Part shown: positions 1 through 8,037 of the stretch, one piece after another
Layout: every line of letters starts with the position of its first letter
Position numbering within the stretch: position 1 is the first letter of the stretch
NCBI GenBank assembly: GCA_946479905.1
Contig: CAMLIA010000160.1
Location: 1-10,029 of the forward strand
Direction of reading: 5' to 3'
DNA: 10,029 bases
Source of the DNA: an uncultured Frankiales bacterium
GTDB lineage: Bacteria > Actinomycetota > Actinomycetes > Mycobacteriales > SCTD01
Notes under the pieces: generated by a model
Seen by the model: only the letters and a program-made list of their open reading frames with translations
What the model was told of the DNA's origin: nothing
Databases searched by the model: none
Translations under genes and position numbers: made by a program

Positions 1-161
1 GCGGCGAGCGCCTCGAGTACCGCGGGGAGCCAGCCGGCGCCGTCGTGGGCGACCAGGACGGCGGTGACGTCGACGGGCTGCGGCTTCGGGGGCCGGGGCC
101 GGGAGGAGCGGCGAGGCTCCTCGGGCATGTCGGGGGTCGACTGCTTGGTACGAGGCGGCAT
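1..161 (-). CDS. Family 2 glycosyltransferase, N-terminal fragment (cut by window edge)
   Basis: Only the first 53 codons are inside the window. The ATG at 161 has a GGAG Shine-Dalgarno (167-170) five bases upstream. Residues 1-30 are a basic, proline-rich leader (PRRSSRPRPPKPQPV). From residue 31 the sequence DVTAVLVAHDGAGWLP appears, which is the first beta strand and nucleotide-sugar loop of GT-A fold family 2 glycosyltransferases (usual form VxxVLVAHDGxxWL). Many actinobacteria carry a large membrane-linked glycosyltransferase of this type beside whiB, where it is thought to act in cell-envelope polysaccharide synthesis. The donor and acceptor cannot be told from this fragment. It lies 33 nt after the whiB stop on the same strand, so the two are probably co-transcribed. 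Family assignment rests on one motif and context. Confidence 0.7.
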   Translation of the reverse strand, partial: MPPRTKQSTPDMPEEPRRSSRPRPPKPQPVDVTAVLVAHDGAGWLPAVLEALA

Positions 162-194
162 GGGGGCTCCAGCCTAACGGCTGACGCCCGGGGC

Positions 195-473
195 TCAGCC
201 GGCCTTGCGCTTGAGCCGGCGGCGCTCCCGCTCCGACAGCCCGCCCCAGATGCCGAAGCGCTCGTCCTGCATGAGCGCGTACTCCAGGCACTCCTGCTTC
301 ACCTCGCAGCCGACGCAGATGCGCTTGGCCTCCCGGGTCGACCCGCCCTTCTCGGGGAAGAACGCCTCCGGGTCGGTCTGGGCGCACAGCGCCTGGTCCT
401 GCCACGCGAGCAGCCCCTCGTCGAGGCCTTCGGTGTCCCCCGCGCCCTGCATCAGCCGGACTAGCTCAGACAT
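195..473 (-). CDS. whiB2: WhiB-family iron-sulfur transcriptional regulator, WhiB2/WhmD-like
   Basis: A 92-residue protein of typical Wbl size. The four cysteines that hold the [4Fe-4S] cluster are C30, C53, C56 and C62 (spacing C-x22-C-x2-C-x5-C). The conserved turn GIWGG is at 74-78, followed by the basic tail ERERRRLKRKAG, which in this family contacts DNA. The acidic N-terminus and short length match the WhiB/WhmD/WhiB2 branch, which controls septation and cell division (sporulation septation in Streptomyces) together with WhiA. The subtype is an inference from sequence style and from proximity to fbiA-fbiB, as in Mycobacterium tuberculosis. The ATG at 473 has an AGGAG site six bases upstream. 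A strong promoter lies further upstream (594-622). A 6-bp inverted repeat (179-184/195-200) overlaps the stop codon and might weaken read-through into the glycosyltransferase. Confidence 0.93.
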   Translation of the reverse strand: MSELVRLMQGAGDTEGLDEGLLAWQDQALCAQTDPEAFFPEKGGSTREAKRICVGCEVKQECLEYALMQDERFGIWGGLSERERRRLKRKAG

Positions 474-479
474 TCGTTG

Positions 480-484
480 CTCCT
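480..484 (-). promoter_or_regulatory. Ribosome binding site of whiB
   Basis: AGGAG on the minus strand, six bases before the ATG at 473. It fixes the whiB start. Confidence 0.8.
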
Positions 485-579
485 GGTCTTCGTGGGGTTG
501 CCGGTGCAGCCCCCGCGTGCCGCAGGTACGGCGGCGAGGTCTCGAGGTCCCTCAGGGTCCTTGCCACCGTGCCGGGGGA

Positions 580-609
580 ACGACACGCAGAGAATTACAC
601 GCGTGTCGT
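580..609. promoter_or_regulatory. Inverted repeat with GACAC cores bracketing the whiB -10 box
   Basis: ACGACACGC (580-588) and its exact reverse complement GCGTGTCGT (601-609) are separated by 12 bases. Arm centres are 21 bp apart, about two helical turns. One arm lies in the -35/-10 spacer and the other at the predicted transcription start, with the -10 box in between. A 10-bp palindrome ACACGCGTGT (597-606) sits inside. Each arm holds GACAC, the core recognised by WhiA in Streptomyces and Corynebacterium. A third GACAC (minus strand) is at 661-665. The layout is what an operator would look like. Naming WhiA as the binder is inference. Confidence 0.55.
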
Positions 610-622
610 GCCACCGCGTCAA
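594..622 (-). promoter_or_regulatory. Housekeeping-sigma promoter of whiB
   Basis: On the minus strand TTGACG (617-622) is followed by exactly 17 bases and then TGTAAT (594-599). Each hexamer matches five of six positions of the TTGACA/TATAAT consensus with optimal spacing, which is rare in DNA this GC-rich. Transcription should start near 586-588, giving an untranslated leader of about 114 nt before the whiB ATG. The leader is long enough for post-transcriptional control, though I see no named riboswitch. The promoter overlaps the inverted repeat described separately. The start point is predicted, not observed. Confidence 0.75.
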
Positions 623-690
623 GCCCAGGGGTGGTATCGGTGCCGGCCGTCTGTGCCGTGGTGTCCGTTTCTGGTCCGGTTTGTCCGGCA

Positions 691-726
691 GATCTTCGGG
701 TCCGCGAGCGACGTCACGCGAAGATC
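691..726 (-). terminator. Possible terminator hairpin after the coiled-coil gene
   Basis: GATCTTCG (691-698) and CGAAGATC (719-726) form a perfect 8-bp inverted repeat with a 20-nt GC-rich loop that can pair further. It starts 16 nt after the stop codon of the upstream minus-strand gene and lies before the whiB promoter. No T-run follows, which is common for actinobacterial terminators but leaves the call uncertain. It could instead be an operator. Confidence 0.4.
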
Positions 727-741
727 ACCAGCGTGCGGTCG

Positions 742-3318
742 TCAGGGACGGCGCCGCCGGAAGAGCCGGCGCGGCTCCTCCTCGGCGGGCTGCTGCGGCG
801 GCGCCGTGGTCTTGTCGAGGGCGGCCGACGGGCTCGGCACCTGCGGCATCGTGTCCACCGAGGCGCGGCGCTGCGCGGCCGGCCGGGCAGGCGGCTGCGG
901 GGTCGTCGGTGGGAGGCTCGGCGGGGCCGGCGGGGGTGTCGGCGGGGGTGTGGCTGCGGCCTTCGCGGGAGCCTCGGCGGGCGGGGCCTGCTCCGGCTTC
1001 GCGGGCTCGACCTGCTCCGGTGCCGGCTGGGCCGTGACGCTGGCAGCGGCCGCCTTGGCGGGGGTGGCCTTGGCGGCGGCTCTCGTGGGAGCGGCCGGGG
1101 CGGCCTTCGTGGCGGCAGCCTTGGCGGGGGCCTTGGCGGGGGCCTTGCTGGTTGCGGTCTTCGTGGCGGTCCTGGTCGCCTTCTTGGTCGCGCTCCTGGT
1201 CGCCTTCTTGGTCGCCTTCTTCGCCGGTGCCTTCTTGGCAGCGACCTGCTTCGGTGCGGCCTTCGTGGCAGCAGCCGGTACGTCCGCTGCCGGCGCTCCG
1301 GTCCCGGGCGCGTCTCCCTCGGGCTCGCCGGGGATGTCCGGTGCCTGGTGGGTCGGGTGCTCGCTCGGGTGCTCGTGGGCGGGCGCGGCCAGGTGCGGTG
1401 CCGGTCGGGCCGTCGCGGCCCTCCGGGGCGCTGCCGCCGCGGGGGCGGACGGCCCGGTCGCGGCGGGCTGCCGGTGCTGCGCCTGCAGCTGGCCGGCCAG
1501 CTGGGCGGCGGCGTCCTGGGCGGCCTTCTCGGCACGTGTCACGGCGGCGAGGGTGTCGCTCCGCTGCAGGCCGGCCTGCTCGGCGACGGTCTCGGCAGCG
1601 GCGACCAGCGAGCTGCGCGCCTCATCGACACCGCCCGCAGCGCGCGCGACCTCGGCGATGACGGCGTCGAGCTGGGTGCGGATCTCCGCGCGCACGTCCG
1701 TCAGGGCGGCCTCGGTCGTGGCCTTCGCGGCCGCGGCGGCCTGGTCGACCCGGGTGGGCCAGTCGCCGTGGAGGGCGTCCACCGACCGGCGGACGTCCTC
1801 GAGTGCCGTCGTCAGGGCCGCCAGCCGCTCCCCGGTCTCGCGGGTCGCTCCCGAGCTCGCGGCCGCCGACGCGGTGACGTCGGCGAGGCGCTGGGTGGTC
1901 GTCGCGTGCTGCTGCTCGATCCGGTCGAGGAGCGCCTCGTGCGCGCTGCGGGCCGCCTCGCTCTGCGCCGACGACGACTCGTCGAGCGCTGCCCGCACCG
2001 ACTCGGCGGAGGCGCTGACGGCGATCGCGACCCGTTCCCGCACCGCGTCGAGGGCTGCCTGCAGCTCGGCGCGCGCTGCCGCCTCGGAGGCGGCAGCCGC
2101 GGCGGTCGCGGCCACGACCTCCTCGATCCGGGGCCGCAGGCCCGCCACCTCGGCCGCGACGTCGGTGCGGACCTCCTCGAGCGCCTGGACCAGGTGGGTG
2201 CGGGTCGCCTCGACGCTGCTCTCGACCGAGGTCTGCAGGGCGTCCCCGCGCGCGACCAGCTCGGCTCCTCTGGCCGCCTGCTGGCTCTGCAGGTCGGCGG
2301 CGGTGACGAGCAGCCGCTCGGCGACATCGTCGAGCTCGGTGGTGATGTCCTCGCGGACCGCGGCGAGGGCCGCGGCGATCCGCGTGTCGACGGCTGCGAG
2401 GGCCGCGCCCTGCTCCCGCCCGGCGTCGCGCACCGCGTCCGCCAGCAGGGCGACCTGGTTGCGGGTCGCCTCCTGCTCGGCACCCGCGCGCACGAGCACG
2501 TCGAGCAGCTCGCGGCGCAGCGCCTCGTTGCGCTGGCGGGTGGCGTCCACGAGCTGGGTGGTGAGGTTGTCCAGGCGCGCCTCGGTGACGTCGCGCAGCC
2601 GCGCGACGATCCGCTCGACCTGCTCGCCTGCGACGGCATCGACCCGCTGCTCGATCGACGCCAGCGTGCCCGACATGCTGCGCAGCTGGTCCTGCGTGGT
2701 GTGCACGGAGTCGCGGACGAGCGACTCCAGCCGCTCCGCCAGGGCGTCGAGGGTGTCCTCGAGCAGCGCCATCCTGGACTCGAGGGAGGCCCGGGCGTCG
2801 CCGAACTGGGCCTGCGTCTCCGCGACTGCGTCGGCCTGCTTCTCGAGCGCGGCACCGACGGTCCGTCGTACGTCCGAGGCGACGGCCTCGACCCTGGTGC
2901 CGACCGACTCCGCGAGCTTGCCGGACAGCTCGTCGAGCTTGGCTCCCGTCCGCACGGGGACGAGCTCGAGGCCGTCGCGGACCTCGCGCGAGAGCACGGG
3001 CAGGTCGGTGCGCACGTCCTCGACGCGACCGCCGACCACGTCGACGCGGTTGACCAGGTCGGCGACCCGACGGGCCAGCGCACCGGTCTCCGTCCGGCTG
3101 GCGGCGAGCGCGCCGGTGAGCCGGCCCGCCATCCCGTCCACGTCGGTGCGGACGGACCCGAGCTCGCTGCGCAGAGACACCAGATCGCCTCGCAGGGCGG
3201 CGATCTCGCCGCGCAGCGCAGCGAACGACGTCGCGCCGCTGCTGAGCTCGGCGGCCGGCTCGTCACCCGCCTCCGCCGCGAGCTGCTCGATGCGGCGCGA
3301 CAGGACGTTGGGCTCCAT
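742..3318 (-). CDS. Long alanine-rich coiled-coil protein with histone-H1-like basic tail, function unknown
   Basis: An 858-residue protein that I cannot assign to a named family. Residues about 31-615 are an almost unbroken Ala/Leu/Val/Glu/Arg pattern with heptad-like spacing, predicted coiled coil. Residues 616-680 are rich in Ala, Pro and His. Residues 685-757 are a Lys/Ala/Thr/Pro tail with KKAT and PAKA repeats, like the C-terminus of histone H1 or of actinobacterial HupB. Residues 760-850 are proline-rich, and the end is the cluster RRLFRRRRP. I find no cysteine, no tyrosine, one tryptophan (W520), no signal peptide and no membrane segment, so it should be cytoplasmic. The basic tail suggests contact with DNA or another polyanion, and the rod suggests a scaffold. 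Its ATG is 12 nt after the fbiC stop with no clear Shine-Dalgarno, so translation is probably coupled to fbiC. Strong third-position GC on this strand supports a real gene. Confidence 0.85.
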   Translation of the reverse strand: MEPNVLSRRIEQLAAEAGDEPAAELSSGATSFAALRGEIAALRGDLVSLRSELGSVRTDVDGMAGRLTGALAASRTETGALARRVADLVNRVDVVGGRVEDVRTDLPVLSREVRDGLELVPVRTGAKLDELSGKLAESVGTRVEAVASDVRRTVGAALEKQADAVAETQAQFGDARASLESRMALLEDTLDALAERLESLVRDSVHTTQDQLRSMSGTLASIEQRVDAVAGEQVERIVARLRDVTEARLDNLTTQLVDATRQRNEALRRELLDVLVRAGAEQEATRNQVALLADAVRDAGREQGAALAAVDTRIAAALAAVREDITTELDDVAERLLVTAADLQSQQAARGAELVARGDALQTSVESSVEATRTHLVQALEEVRTDVAAEVAGLRPRIEEVVAATAAAAASEAAARAELQAALDAVRERVAIAVSASAESVRAALDESSSAQSEAARSAHEALLDRIEQQHATTTQRLADVTASAAASSGATRETGERLAALTTALEDVRRSVDALHGDWPTRVDQAAAAAKATTEAALTDVRAEIRTQLDAVIAEVARAAGGVDEARSSLVAAAETVAEQAGLQRSDTLAAVTRAEKAAQDAAAQLAGQLQAQHRQPAATGPSAPAAAAPRRAATARPAPHLAAPAHEHPSEHPTHQAPDIPGEPEGDAPGTGAPAADVPAAATKAAPKQVAAKKAPAKKATKKATRSATKKATRTATKTATSKAPAKAPAKAAATKAAPAAPTRAAAKATPAKAAAASVTAQPAPEQVEPAKPEQAPPAEAPAKAAATPPPTPPPAPPSLPPTTPQPPARPAAQRRASVDTMPQVPSPSAALDKTTAPPQQPAEEEPRRLFRRRRP
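1048..1266 (-). repeat. Degenerate 12-nt repeats coding the Lys/Ala/Thr tail
   Basis: Inside the coiled-coil gene, codons for residues about 685-757 are built from short imperfect repeats. One is a 12-mer GGTCGCCTTCTT (plus-strand form; KKAT) around 1170-1225, and another is GCCTTGGCGGGG (PAKA) around 1115-1145. Such tracts tend to gain or lose units between strains, changing the number of basic patches without a frameshift. Confidence 0.65.
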
Positions 3319-3330
3319 GGCGGGAGCGTA

Positions 3331-5793
3331 TTAGGGGAGGACGGGCAGCGGCGCGCGGCGCGCGGCGCGGTGCCGCTCCTCGGTCACGTCGCCGTAGCCC
3401 GTGGTGCGCTGCCGCGGCGTGCGGCCGGCGTCACGCACCATCGCCTCGAGCTCCTCGACGGACTTGCGGGAGCCGTGCTCGCTGCCCGCCATCCGGCTGA
3501 TGGTCTCCTCCATGAGCGTCCCGCCCAGGTCGTTCACGCCGCCGGCGAGCACCTGGTGGCACTGCGCGACCCCCAGCTTCACCCAGGAGCACTGGATGTT
3601 GTCGATCGCGCCGTGCAGGACGAGTCGGGCGACCGCGTGCACCGCCCGGTTGTCGCGCAGCGTCGGGCCGGGCCGGGCGACGCCCGCCAGGTAGATCGGT
3701 GCGTTGGTGTGCACGAACGGGAGCGGGACGAACTCCGTGAACCCGCCCGACTCCTCCTGCAGCCTGCGCAGCAGCAGCAGGTGCGCTGCCCAGTGCCGCG
3801 GCTCGTCCACGTGGCCGTACATCATGGTGCTGGTCGTCGGCAGCCCGACGGAGTGCGCGGTCTGGACGACCTCGATCCACTGCGAGGTCGGGAGCTTGCC
3901 CTTGGTGAGGACCCAGCGGACCTCGTCGTCCAGGATCTCCGCGGCCGTGCCCGGCAGGCTGTCGACCCCGGCTGCCTTGGCCTCGACGAGGAACTCGCGG
4001 ATCGACACCCCCATCCGGGCGGCGCCGTTCACGACCTCCATGGGCGAGTAGGCGTGCAGGTGCAGGTCGGGGGCACCGCGCTTGATGGCCCGCGCGAGCT
4101 CGAGGTACGCCGTGCCGGGCAGCTGCGGGTCGATGCCGCCCTGCATGCAGACCTCGGTCGCGCCGACGTCCCAGGCCTCGCGGGCCCGGTGCTCGACGTC
4201 GTCCAGGGACAGCGAGTAGGCGTCGGCGTCGGTGCGTCGCTGCGCGAACGCGCAGAACCGGCAGCCGGTGTAGCAGACGTTGGTGAAGTTGATGTTCCTG
4301 TTCACGACGTAGCTGACGTCGTCCCCGACCGTGTCCCGTCGGACGTCGTCCGCCCAGCGGACGACGGCCTCGAGGTCGTCGCCCTCGGCCGTCAGCAGGG
4401 ACAGCACGTCGGTCTCCGAGAAGGTCCCAGGGGCCTTGCGCAGCGCGGCCGCGACGTCGGTGTCCATCCGCCGTGGCGCCGGGATCTCCAGGGCGGACCA
4501 GTCGCCGTACACGTCGTCGAAGTCCGACCGTCGGTCCTCGGTGCGGCCGGTGGTGTCCACGGTGGCGTGCAGGTCGGTCCGCCCGCTGCTCTCGAGGGCG
4601 CCGTCGGGCTCCTGCCACGGCAGGCCCTTCGGCAGCACGTCGTTCGCGAGTCCCCGCTCGTCGCGGAGAGCGTCGACGTGCCTGGCAAGTCGGGGGTCCA
4701 GCCACGGCTCGGCGAGGTACGACGGGTGGGCCGTCAGCCGCTCGGTGAGCACGAAGCCGCTGGCGCTGCTCGCCGCCGCGAGGTCGTCCAGGTGCGGCCA
4801 CGGGCGCTCGGGGTTGACGTGGTCCGGCGTCAGGGGCGAGACACCGCCCCAGTCGTCGACCCCGGCCTGCAGCAGCAACGCCGTCTCGGTGAGGTCGACC
4901 AGGTTCGGCGGCGCCTGCACGCGCATCCGGGGGCCCATCACGAGCCGGGTCACCGCGATGGTCGCGAGGAACTCGTCGAGGGGCGCGTCGCCGGAGTGCC
5001 GCATGGCGGTGTCGGGCTTCGCCCGGAAGTTCTGGACGATCACCTCCTGCACGTGACCGTGCCGACGGTGCGCCGCCCGGATCGCGAACACGGTCTCCGC
5101 GCGGTCGCGAGCTGTCTCGCCGATACCGACCAGAAGGCCTGTGGTGAAAGGGATCGCGTGCCTGCCGGCGTCCTCGAGCACCCGCAGCCGGACGGCCGGC
5201 ACCTTGTCCGGGGACCCGCGGTGGGCGGGCACGTCCGCGGTCGTCTCGAGCATCATCCCCATGCTCGGCGCCACCGGCTTGAGCCGCTGCAGCTCCGCCC
5301 ACGACATGACGCCAGGGTTCAGGTGCGGCAGCAGCCCGGTCTCCTCGAGCACCGCGATGGCCGCGGCCCGGACGTAGGACAGCGTGCTGTCGTACCCCGC
5401 CTCCTCGAGCCACTGCCGGGCCGCCGGCCACCGCTCCTCGGGCCGGTCACCCAGGGTGAAGAGGGCCTCCTTGCAGCCGAGCGCCGCGCCGTCGCGAGCG
5501 ATCTGCAGCACCTGCTCCAGGGACAGGAAGGGTGCCGGCAGCTTGGCGGGGCTGGTCGCGAAGGTGCAGTAGTGGCAGCGGTCCCGGCACAGCCGGGTCA
5601 GTGGGATGAACACCTTGCGGCTGTAGGTGACGATCCCGGCGCGGCCCTGGTCGCGGACACGCCCGGCATGGGCCATCAGCTCGGCCAGGTCGTCGCCGCG
5701 GGCGTGCAGCAGCGTCGTGGCCTCGTCGACGTCGAGCGGCTTGCCGTCACGGGCACGTGCCAGTGCGCGCCGCATGCCGGCCACCTGCTCCAT
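3331..5793 (-). CDS. fbiC: FO synthase, fused CofG-CofH radical SAM enzyme of F420 synthesis
   Basis: An 820-residue bifunctional enzyme that makes the deazaflavin FO (7,8-didemethyl-8-hydroxy-5-deazariboflavin) from tyrosine and 5-amino-6-ribitylamino-uracil, using two radical SAM centres. The CofG half is about 45-370, with the [4Fe-4S] motif C69-x3-C73-x2-C76 (CRDRCHYC). The CofH half is about 460-800, with C507-x3-C511-x2-C514 (CYTGCRFC) and the typical QGGIDP and HAYSPME segments. The variable linker is about 371-455. Both cysteine triads are intact and length is close to other actinobacterial FbiC proteins. The ATG at 5793 is chosen because a -10-like TAAGGT lies six bases before it, suggesting a leaderless message. 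ATG 5775, with AGGTGG ahead of it, is the alternative. It diverges from fbiA across 41 nt and leads into the coiled-coil gene. Confidence 0.97.
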   Translation of the reverse strand: MEQVAGMRRALARARDGKPLDVDEATTLLHARGDDLAELMAHAGRVRDQGRAGIVTYSRKVFIPLTRLCRDRCHYCTFATSPAKLPAPFLSLEQVLQIARDGAALGCKEALFTLGDRPEERWPAARQWLEEAGYDSTLSYVRAAAIAVLEETGLLPHLNPGVMSWAELQRLKPVAPSMGMMLETTADVPAHRGSPDKVPAVRLRVLEDAGRHAIPFTTGLLVGIGETARDRAETVFAIRAAHRRHGHVQEVIVQNFRAKPDTAMRHSGDAPLDEFLATIAVTRLVMGPRMRVQAPPNLVDLTETALLLQAGVDDWGGVSPLTPDHVNPERPWPHLDDLAAASSASGFVLTERLTAHPSYLAEPWLDPRLARHVDALRDERGLANDVLPKGLPWQEPDGALESSGRTDLHATVDTTGRTEDRRSDFDDVYGDWSALEIPAPRRMDTDVAAALRKAPGTFSETDVLSLLTAEGDDLEAVVRWADDVRRDTVGDDVSYVVNRNINFTNVCYTGCRFCAFAQRRTDADAYSLSLDDVEHRAREAWDVGATEVCMQGGIDPQLPGTAYLELARAIKRGAPDLHLHAYSPMEVVNGAARMGVSIREFLVEAKAAGVDSLPGTAAEILDDEVRWVLTKGKLPTSQWIEVVQTAHSVGLPTTSTMMYGHVDEPRHWAAHLLLLRRLQEESGGFTEFVPLPFVHTNAPIYLAGVARPGPTLRDNRAVHAVARLVLHGAIDNIQCSWVKLGVAQCHQVLAGGVNDLGGTLMEETISRMAGSEHGSRKSVEELEAMVRDAGRTPRQRTTGYGDVTEERHRAARRAPLPVLP

Positions 5794-5834
5794 CCCTCGA
5801 CCTTATGCGGGAGGGCGTGCGCGAGGATGGGGGC
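5794..5834. promoter_or_regulatory. Divergent fbiC / fbiA intergenic region
   Basis: Only 41 nt separate the two starts. For fbiC, TAAGGT (5800-5805, minus strand) fits the actinobacterial -10 pattern TAnnnT and ends six bases before the ATG, as expected for a leaderless transcript. No -35 is recognisable. For fbiA, GAGGA (5823-5827) is a Shine-Dalgarno seven bases before the ATG. The fbiA promoter must lie inside the 5' end of fbiC, and I could not locate it. Confidence 0.45.
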
Positions 5835-6764
5835 ATGCGCATCGTGGCCCTGGCGGGCGGGATCGGCGGCGCCCGCTTCCTGCGGGGCGTGCAGCACGCC
5901 TACCCGGAGGCGGAGCTGACCGTCGTCGTCAACACCGGCGACGACACCACCCTCTACGGCCTGCGCATCTGCCCCGACCTCGACACCGTGATGTACACGC
6001 TGGGCCACGGCATCGACGAGGAGCGCGGGTGGGGACGTCGCGACGAGAGCTGGCGCGCCAAGGAGGAGCTCGCGGCCTACGGATCGCCGACGGCGTGGTT
6101 CGGGCTGGGCGACCGCGACCTCGCGACCCACCTCCGTCGTACCCAGCTGATGCTCGGGGGCCTGACGCTGTCGGAGGTCACGGCCGCGCTGTGCGCCCGG
6201 TGGCAGCCGGGCGCGACCCTGCTGCCCATGACCGACGTCCAGGCCGAGACGCACGTGACCGTCGTGGAGGACGGCGAGCGCAAGGCCATCCACTTCCAGG
6301 AGTGGTGGATCCGGCACCGCGCCGCGCTGCCCGCTGAGGCCATCACCCTGGTCCACCACGCGGACCTGCTGCCCGCCCACGGGGTCCTGGAGGGCATCGA
6401 CGCCGCCGACCTCGTGCTGCTCCCCCCGTCCAACCCGGTCGTCAGCATCGGCACCATCCTGCAGGTCAAGGGCATCAGAGAGGCCCTCGCCGGCAAGCGG
6501 GTCGTCGGGGTGAGCCCGATCATCGGCGGTGCGCCGGTGCGCGGGATGGCGGACGCCTGCCTCACCGCGATCGGCGTCGAGACGACCGCCGAGGCTGTGG
6601 GCCGGCACTACGGCAGCGAGCTGCTGGACGGCTGGCTGGTGGACACCGCCGACGCCGAGGCGACGGTGCCCGGTGTCGAGGTGCGCGCGGTCCCGCTGTT
6701 CATGACCGACCTCGAGACCACCGCCGCCATGGCGCGTGCGGCAGTCGAGCTCGCTCTTGCTTGA
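5835..6764 (+). CDS. fbiA: F420 biosynthesis transferase FbiA (CofD family)
   Basis: A 309-residue CofD/FbiA protein. It transfers the phospho-enolpyruvyl (or phospholactyl) group from a guanosine-diphosphate-activated donor to FO, giving dehydro-F420-0 or F420-0. In mycobacteria the donor derives from phosphoenolpyruvate. Visible family motifs: the N-terminal glycine loop [14 protein letters not shown] (5-18), NTGDD (33-37), the [12 protein letters not shown] segment (45-56), [10 protein letters not shown] (91-100), and towards the C-terminus [13 protein letters not shown] and VSPIIGG. The ATG at 5835 is selected because it begins directly at the glycine-loop strand and has a GAGGA site seven bases ahead. 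The reading frame is open upstream, but that part only opposes fbiC. It overlaps fbiB, so the two are likely translationally coupled. The donor-making partner FbiD (CofC) is not nearby. Confidence 0.97.
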   Translation: MRIVALAGGIGGARFLRGVQHAYPEAELTVVVNTGDDTTLYGLRICPDLDTVMYTLGHGIDEERGWGRRDESWRAKEELAAYGSPTAWFGLGDRDLATHLRRTQLMLGGLTLSEVTAALCARWQPGATLLPMTDVQAETHVTVVEDGERKAIHFQEWWIRHRAALPAEAITLVHHADLLPAHGVLEGIDAADLVLLPPSNPVVSIGTILQVKGIREALAGKRVVGVSPIIGGAPVRGMADACLTAIGVETTAEAVGRHYGSELLDGWLVDTADAEATVPGVEVRAVPLFMTDLETTAAMARAAVELALA

Positions 6765-8037
6765 GGTGCTCCCGGTCGTCGGCCTGCCCGACGTGCGGCC
6801 GGGTGACGACCTCGCCGCGATGCTCGCCGGCGCTTTCCCCTATGCACCAGGCGATGTCGTCGTCGTGACCAGCAAGGTCGTGAGCAAGGCCGAGGGCCGG
6901 CTGATCCCTGCCGGAGCCGACCGGGAGGCGACCCGGCTGCAGGCGATCGAGGACGAGACCGTGCGGGTCGTGGCCCGGAGGGGGCTGACCACCATCGCCG
7001 AGACCCGGCACGGCCTGGTGATGGCGGCTGCCGGTGTCGACGCCTCCAACGTGCGTGCGGACGAGGTCGCGCTCCTCCCCCTCGACCCGGATGCCTCCGC
7101 CCGCCGGCTCCGCGACGACCTCCAGCGGCTCACCGGCGTCGCGGTCGCCGTCGTCATCAGCGACACGATGGGGCGCGCCTGGCGGGTCGGCCAGACCGAC
7201 CAGGCGATCGGAGTCGCCGGCATCTCCCCCCTTCGCGACAGCAGAGGGACCGTGGACAGCCACGGTCACGTCCTCGAGGTCACCGAGATCGCTGTCGCCG
7301 ACGAGCTCGCGTCGGCCGCGGAGCTGGTCAAGGGCAAGGCCGCCGGCGTGGCGGCCGCCGTCGTACGCGGACTGGAGTACGACGACGACGGGCGGCCGGC
7401 GACAGCGCTCACCCGCGCCTCCGCCGACGACATGTTCCGGTTGGGAACCCGCGAGGCCCAGGCGGAGACGGTCGCCCTGCGGCGTACCGTCCGGTCCTTC
7501 GCCGACCGGCCCGTGGACCGCGCTGCCGTGCTGCGTGCGGTGCAGGCAGCGCTGACCGCACCCGCACCGCACCACACGACGCCCTGGCGGTTCGTGCTGG
7601 TCGAGCAGCGCCGGCAGCAGCTGCTCGACGCCATGGCAGCCCGCTGGGCCGAGGACCTGCGAGGGGACGGGTTCACCGAGGACCAGGTGGCCCGCCGGCT
7701 CCGCCGGGGCGATGTGCTGCGCGCCGCGCCGTTCCTCGTGGTGCCGTGCCTGGTGCGGGACGGCGCCCACAACTACCCCGACGCGCGACGCGCAGCGGCG
7801 GAGGAGCGGATGTTCGTGGTCGCCGGCGGCGCAGGTGTGCAGAACTTCCTCGTCCAGCTCGCGGTCGAGGGGCTCGGCAGCGCCTGGGTGTCCAGCGCGC
7901 TGTTCTGCCCCGACGTCGTCCAGCACGTGCTCGACATCGAGGCCGAGCCGCTCGGCGTCGTCGCCATCGGTCACCAAGCCGCGCCTGTCCCGCCACGGAC
8001 CGATCGCGACGCGACCGACTTCGTCCTCGACCGCTAG
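6736..8037 (+). CDS. fbiB: FbiB: F420-0 gamma-glutamyl ligase fused to FMN-dependent dehydro-F420 reductase
   Basis: A 433-residue two-domain enzyme as in other actinobacteria. Residues about 10-240 are the CofE-type ligase that adds glutamates to F420-0 using GTP. It shows [16 protein letters not shown] (41-56) and the metal/substrate segment [18 protein letters not shown] (142-159). Residues about 245-433 are a nitroreductase-fold domain beginning [11 protein letters not shown] (250-260), with the FMN-region [12 protein letters not shown] (278-289) and [26 protein letters not shown] further on. This domain reduces dehydro-F420-0. The start is uncertain. GTG 6736 overlaps fbiA by 29 nt but lacks a Shine-Dalgarno. 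TTG 6757 and GTG 6766 would give proteins starting close to the conserved [10 protein letters not shown]. The TAG stop at 8035-8037 shares the sequence CTAG with the stop of the convergent small gene. Confidence 0.96.
   Translation: MRQSSSLLLEVLPVVGLPDVRPGDDLAAMLAGAFPYAPGDVVVVTSKVVSKAEGRLIPAGADREATRLQAIEDETVRVVARRGLTTIAETRHGLVMAAAGVDASNVRADEVALLPLDPDASARRLRDDLQRLTGVAVAVVISDTMGRAWRVGQTDQAIGVAGISPLRDSRGTVDSHGHVLEVTEIAVADELASAAELVKGKAAGVAAAVVRGLEYDDDGRPATALTRASADDMFRLGTREAQAETVALRRTVRSFADRPVDRAAVLRAVQAALTAPAPHHTTPWRFVLVEQRRQQLLDAMAARWAEDLRGDGFTEDQVARRLRRGDVLRAAPFLVVPCLVRDGAHNYPDARRAAAEERMFVVAGGAGVQNFLVQLAVEGLGSAWVSSALFCPDVVQHVLDIEAEPLGVVAIGHQAAPVPPRTDRDATDFVLDR

Noticed and set aside
179..200. 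6-bp hairpin overlapping the whiB stop
   Set aside because: The stem is short with a 10-nt loop and no T-run, so it is too weak to list as a terminator between whiB and the glycosyltransferase.
3319..3330. TAATAC upstream of the coiled-coil gene as a leaderless promoter
   Set aside because: It overlaps the fbiC stop, lacks the final T of TAnnnT and is nine bases from the ATG. Coupled translation from fbiC is the simpler reading.
5752..5761. 10-bp palindrome GGCACGTGCC
   Set aside because: It is inside fbiC codons in a region rich in such GC words. It could affect fbiA transcription, but nothing else supports it.
205..5919. A 1904-codon open frame on the plus strand
   Set aside because: It lies antisense to whiB, the coiled-coil gene and fbiC, crosses gene boundaries without respect for them, and its arginine/glycine-rich product has no domain. 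Long antisense frames are expected in such GC-rich DNA.
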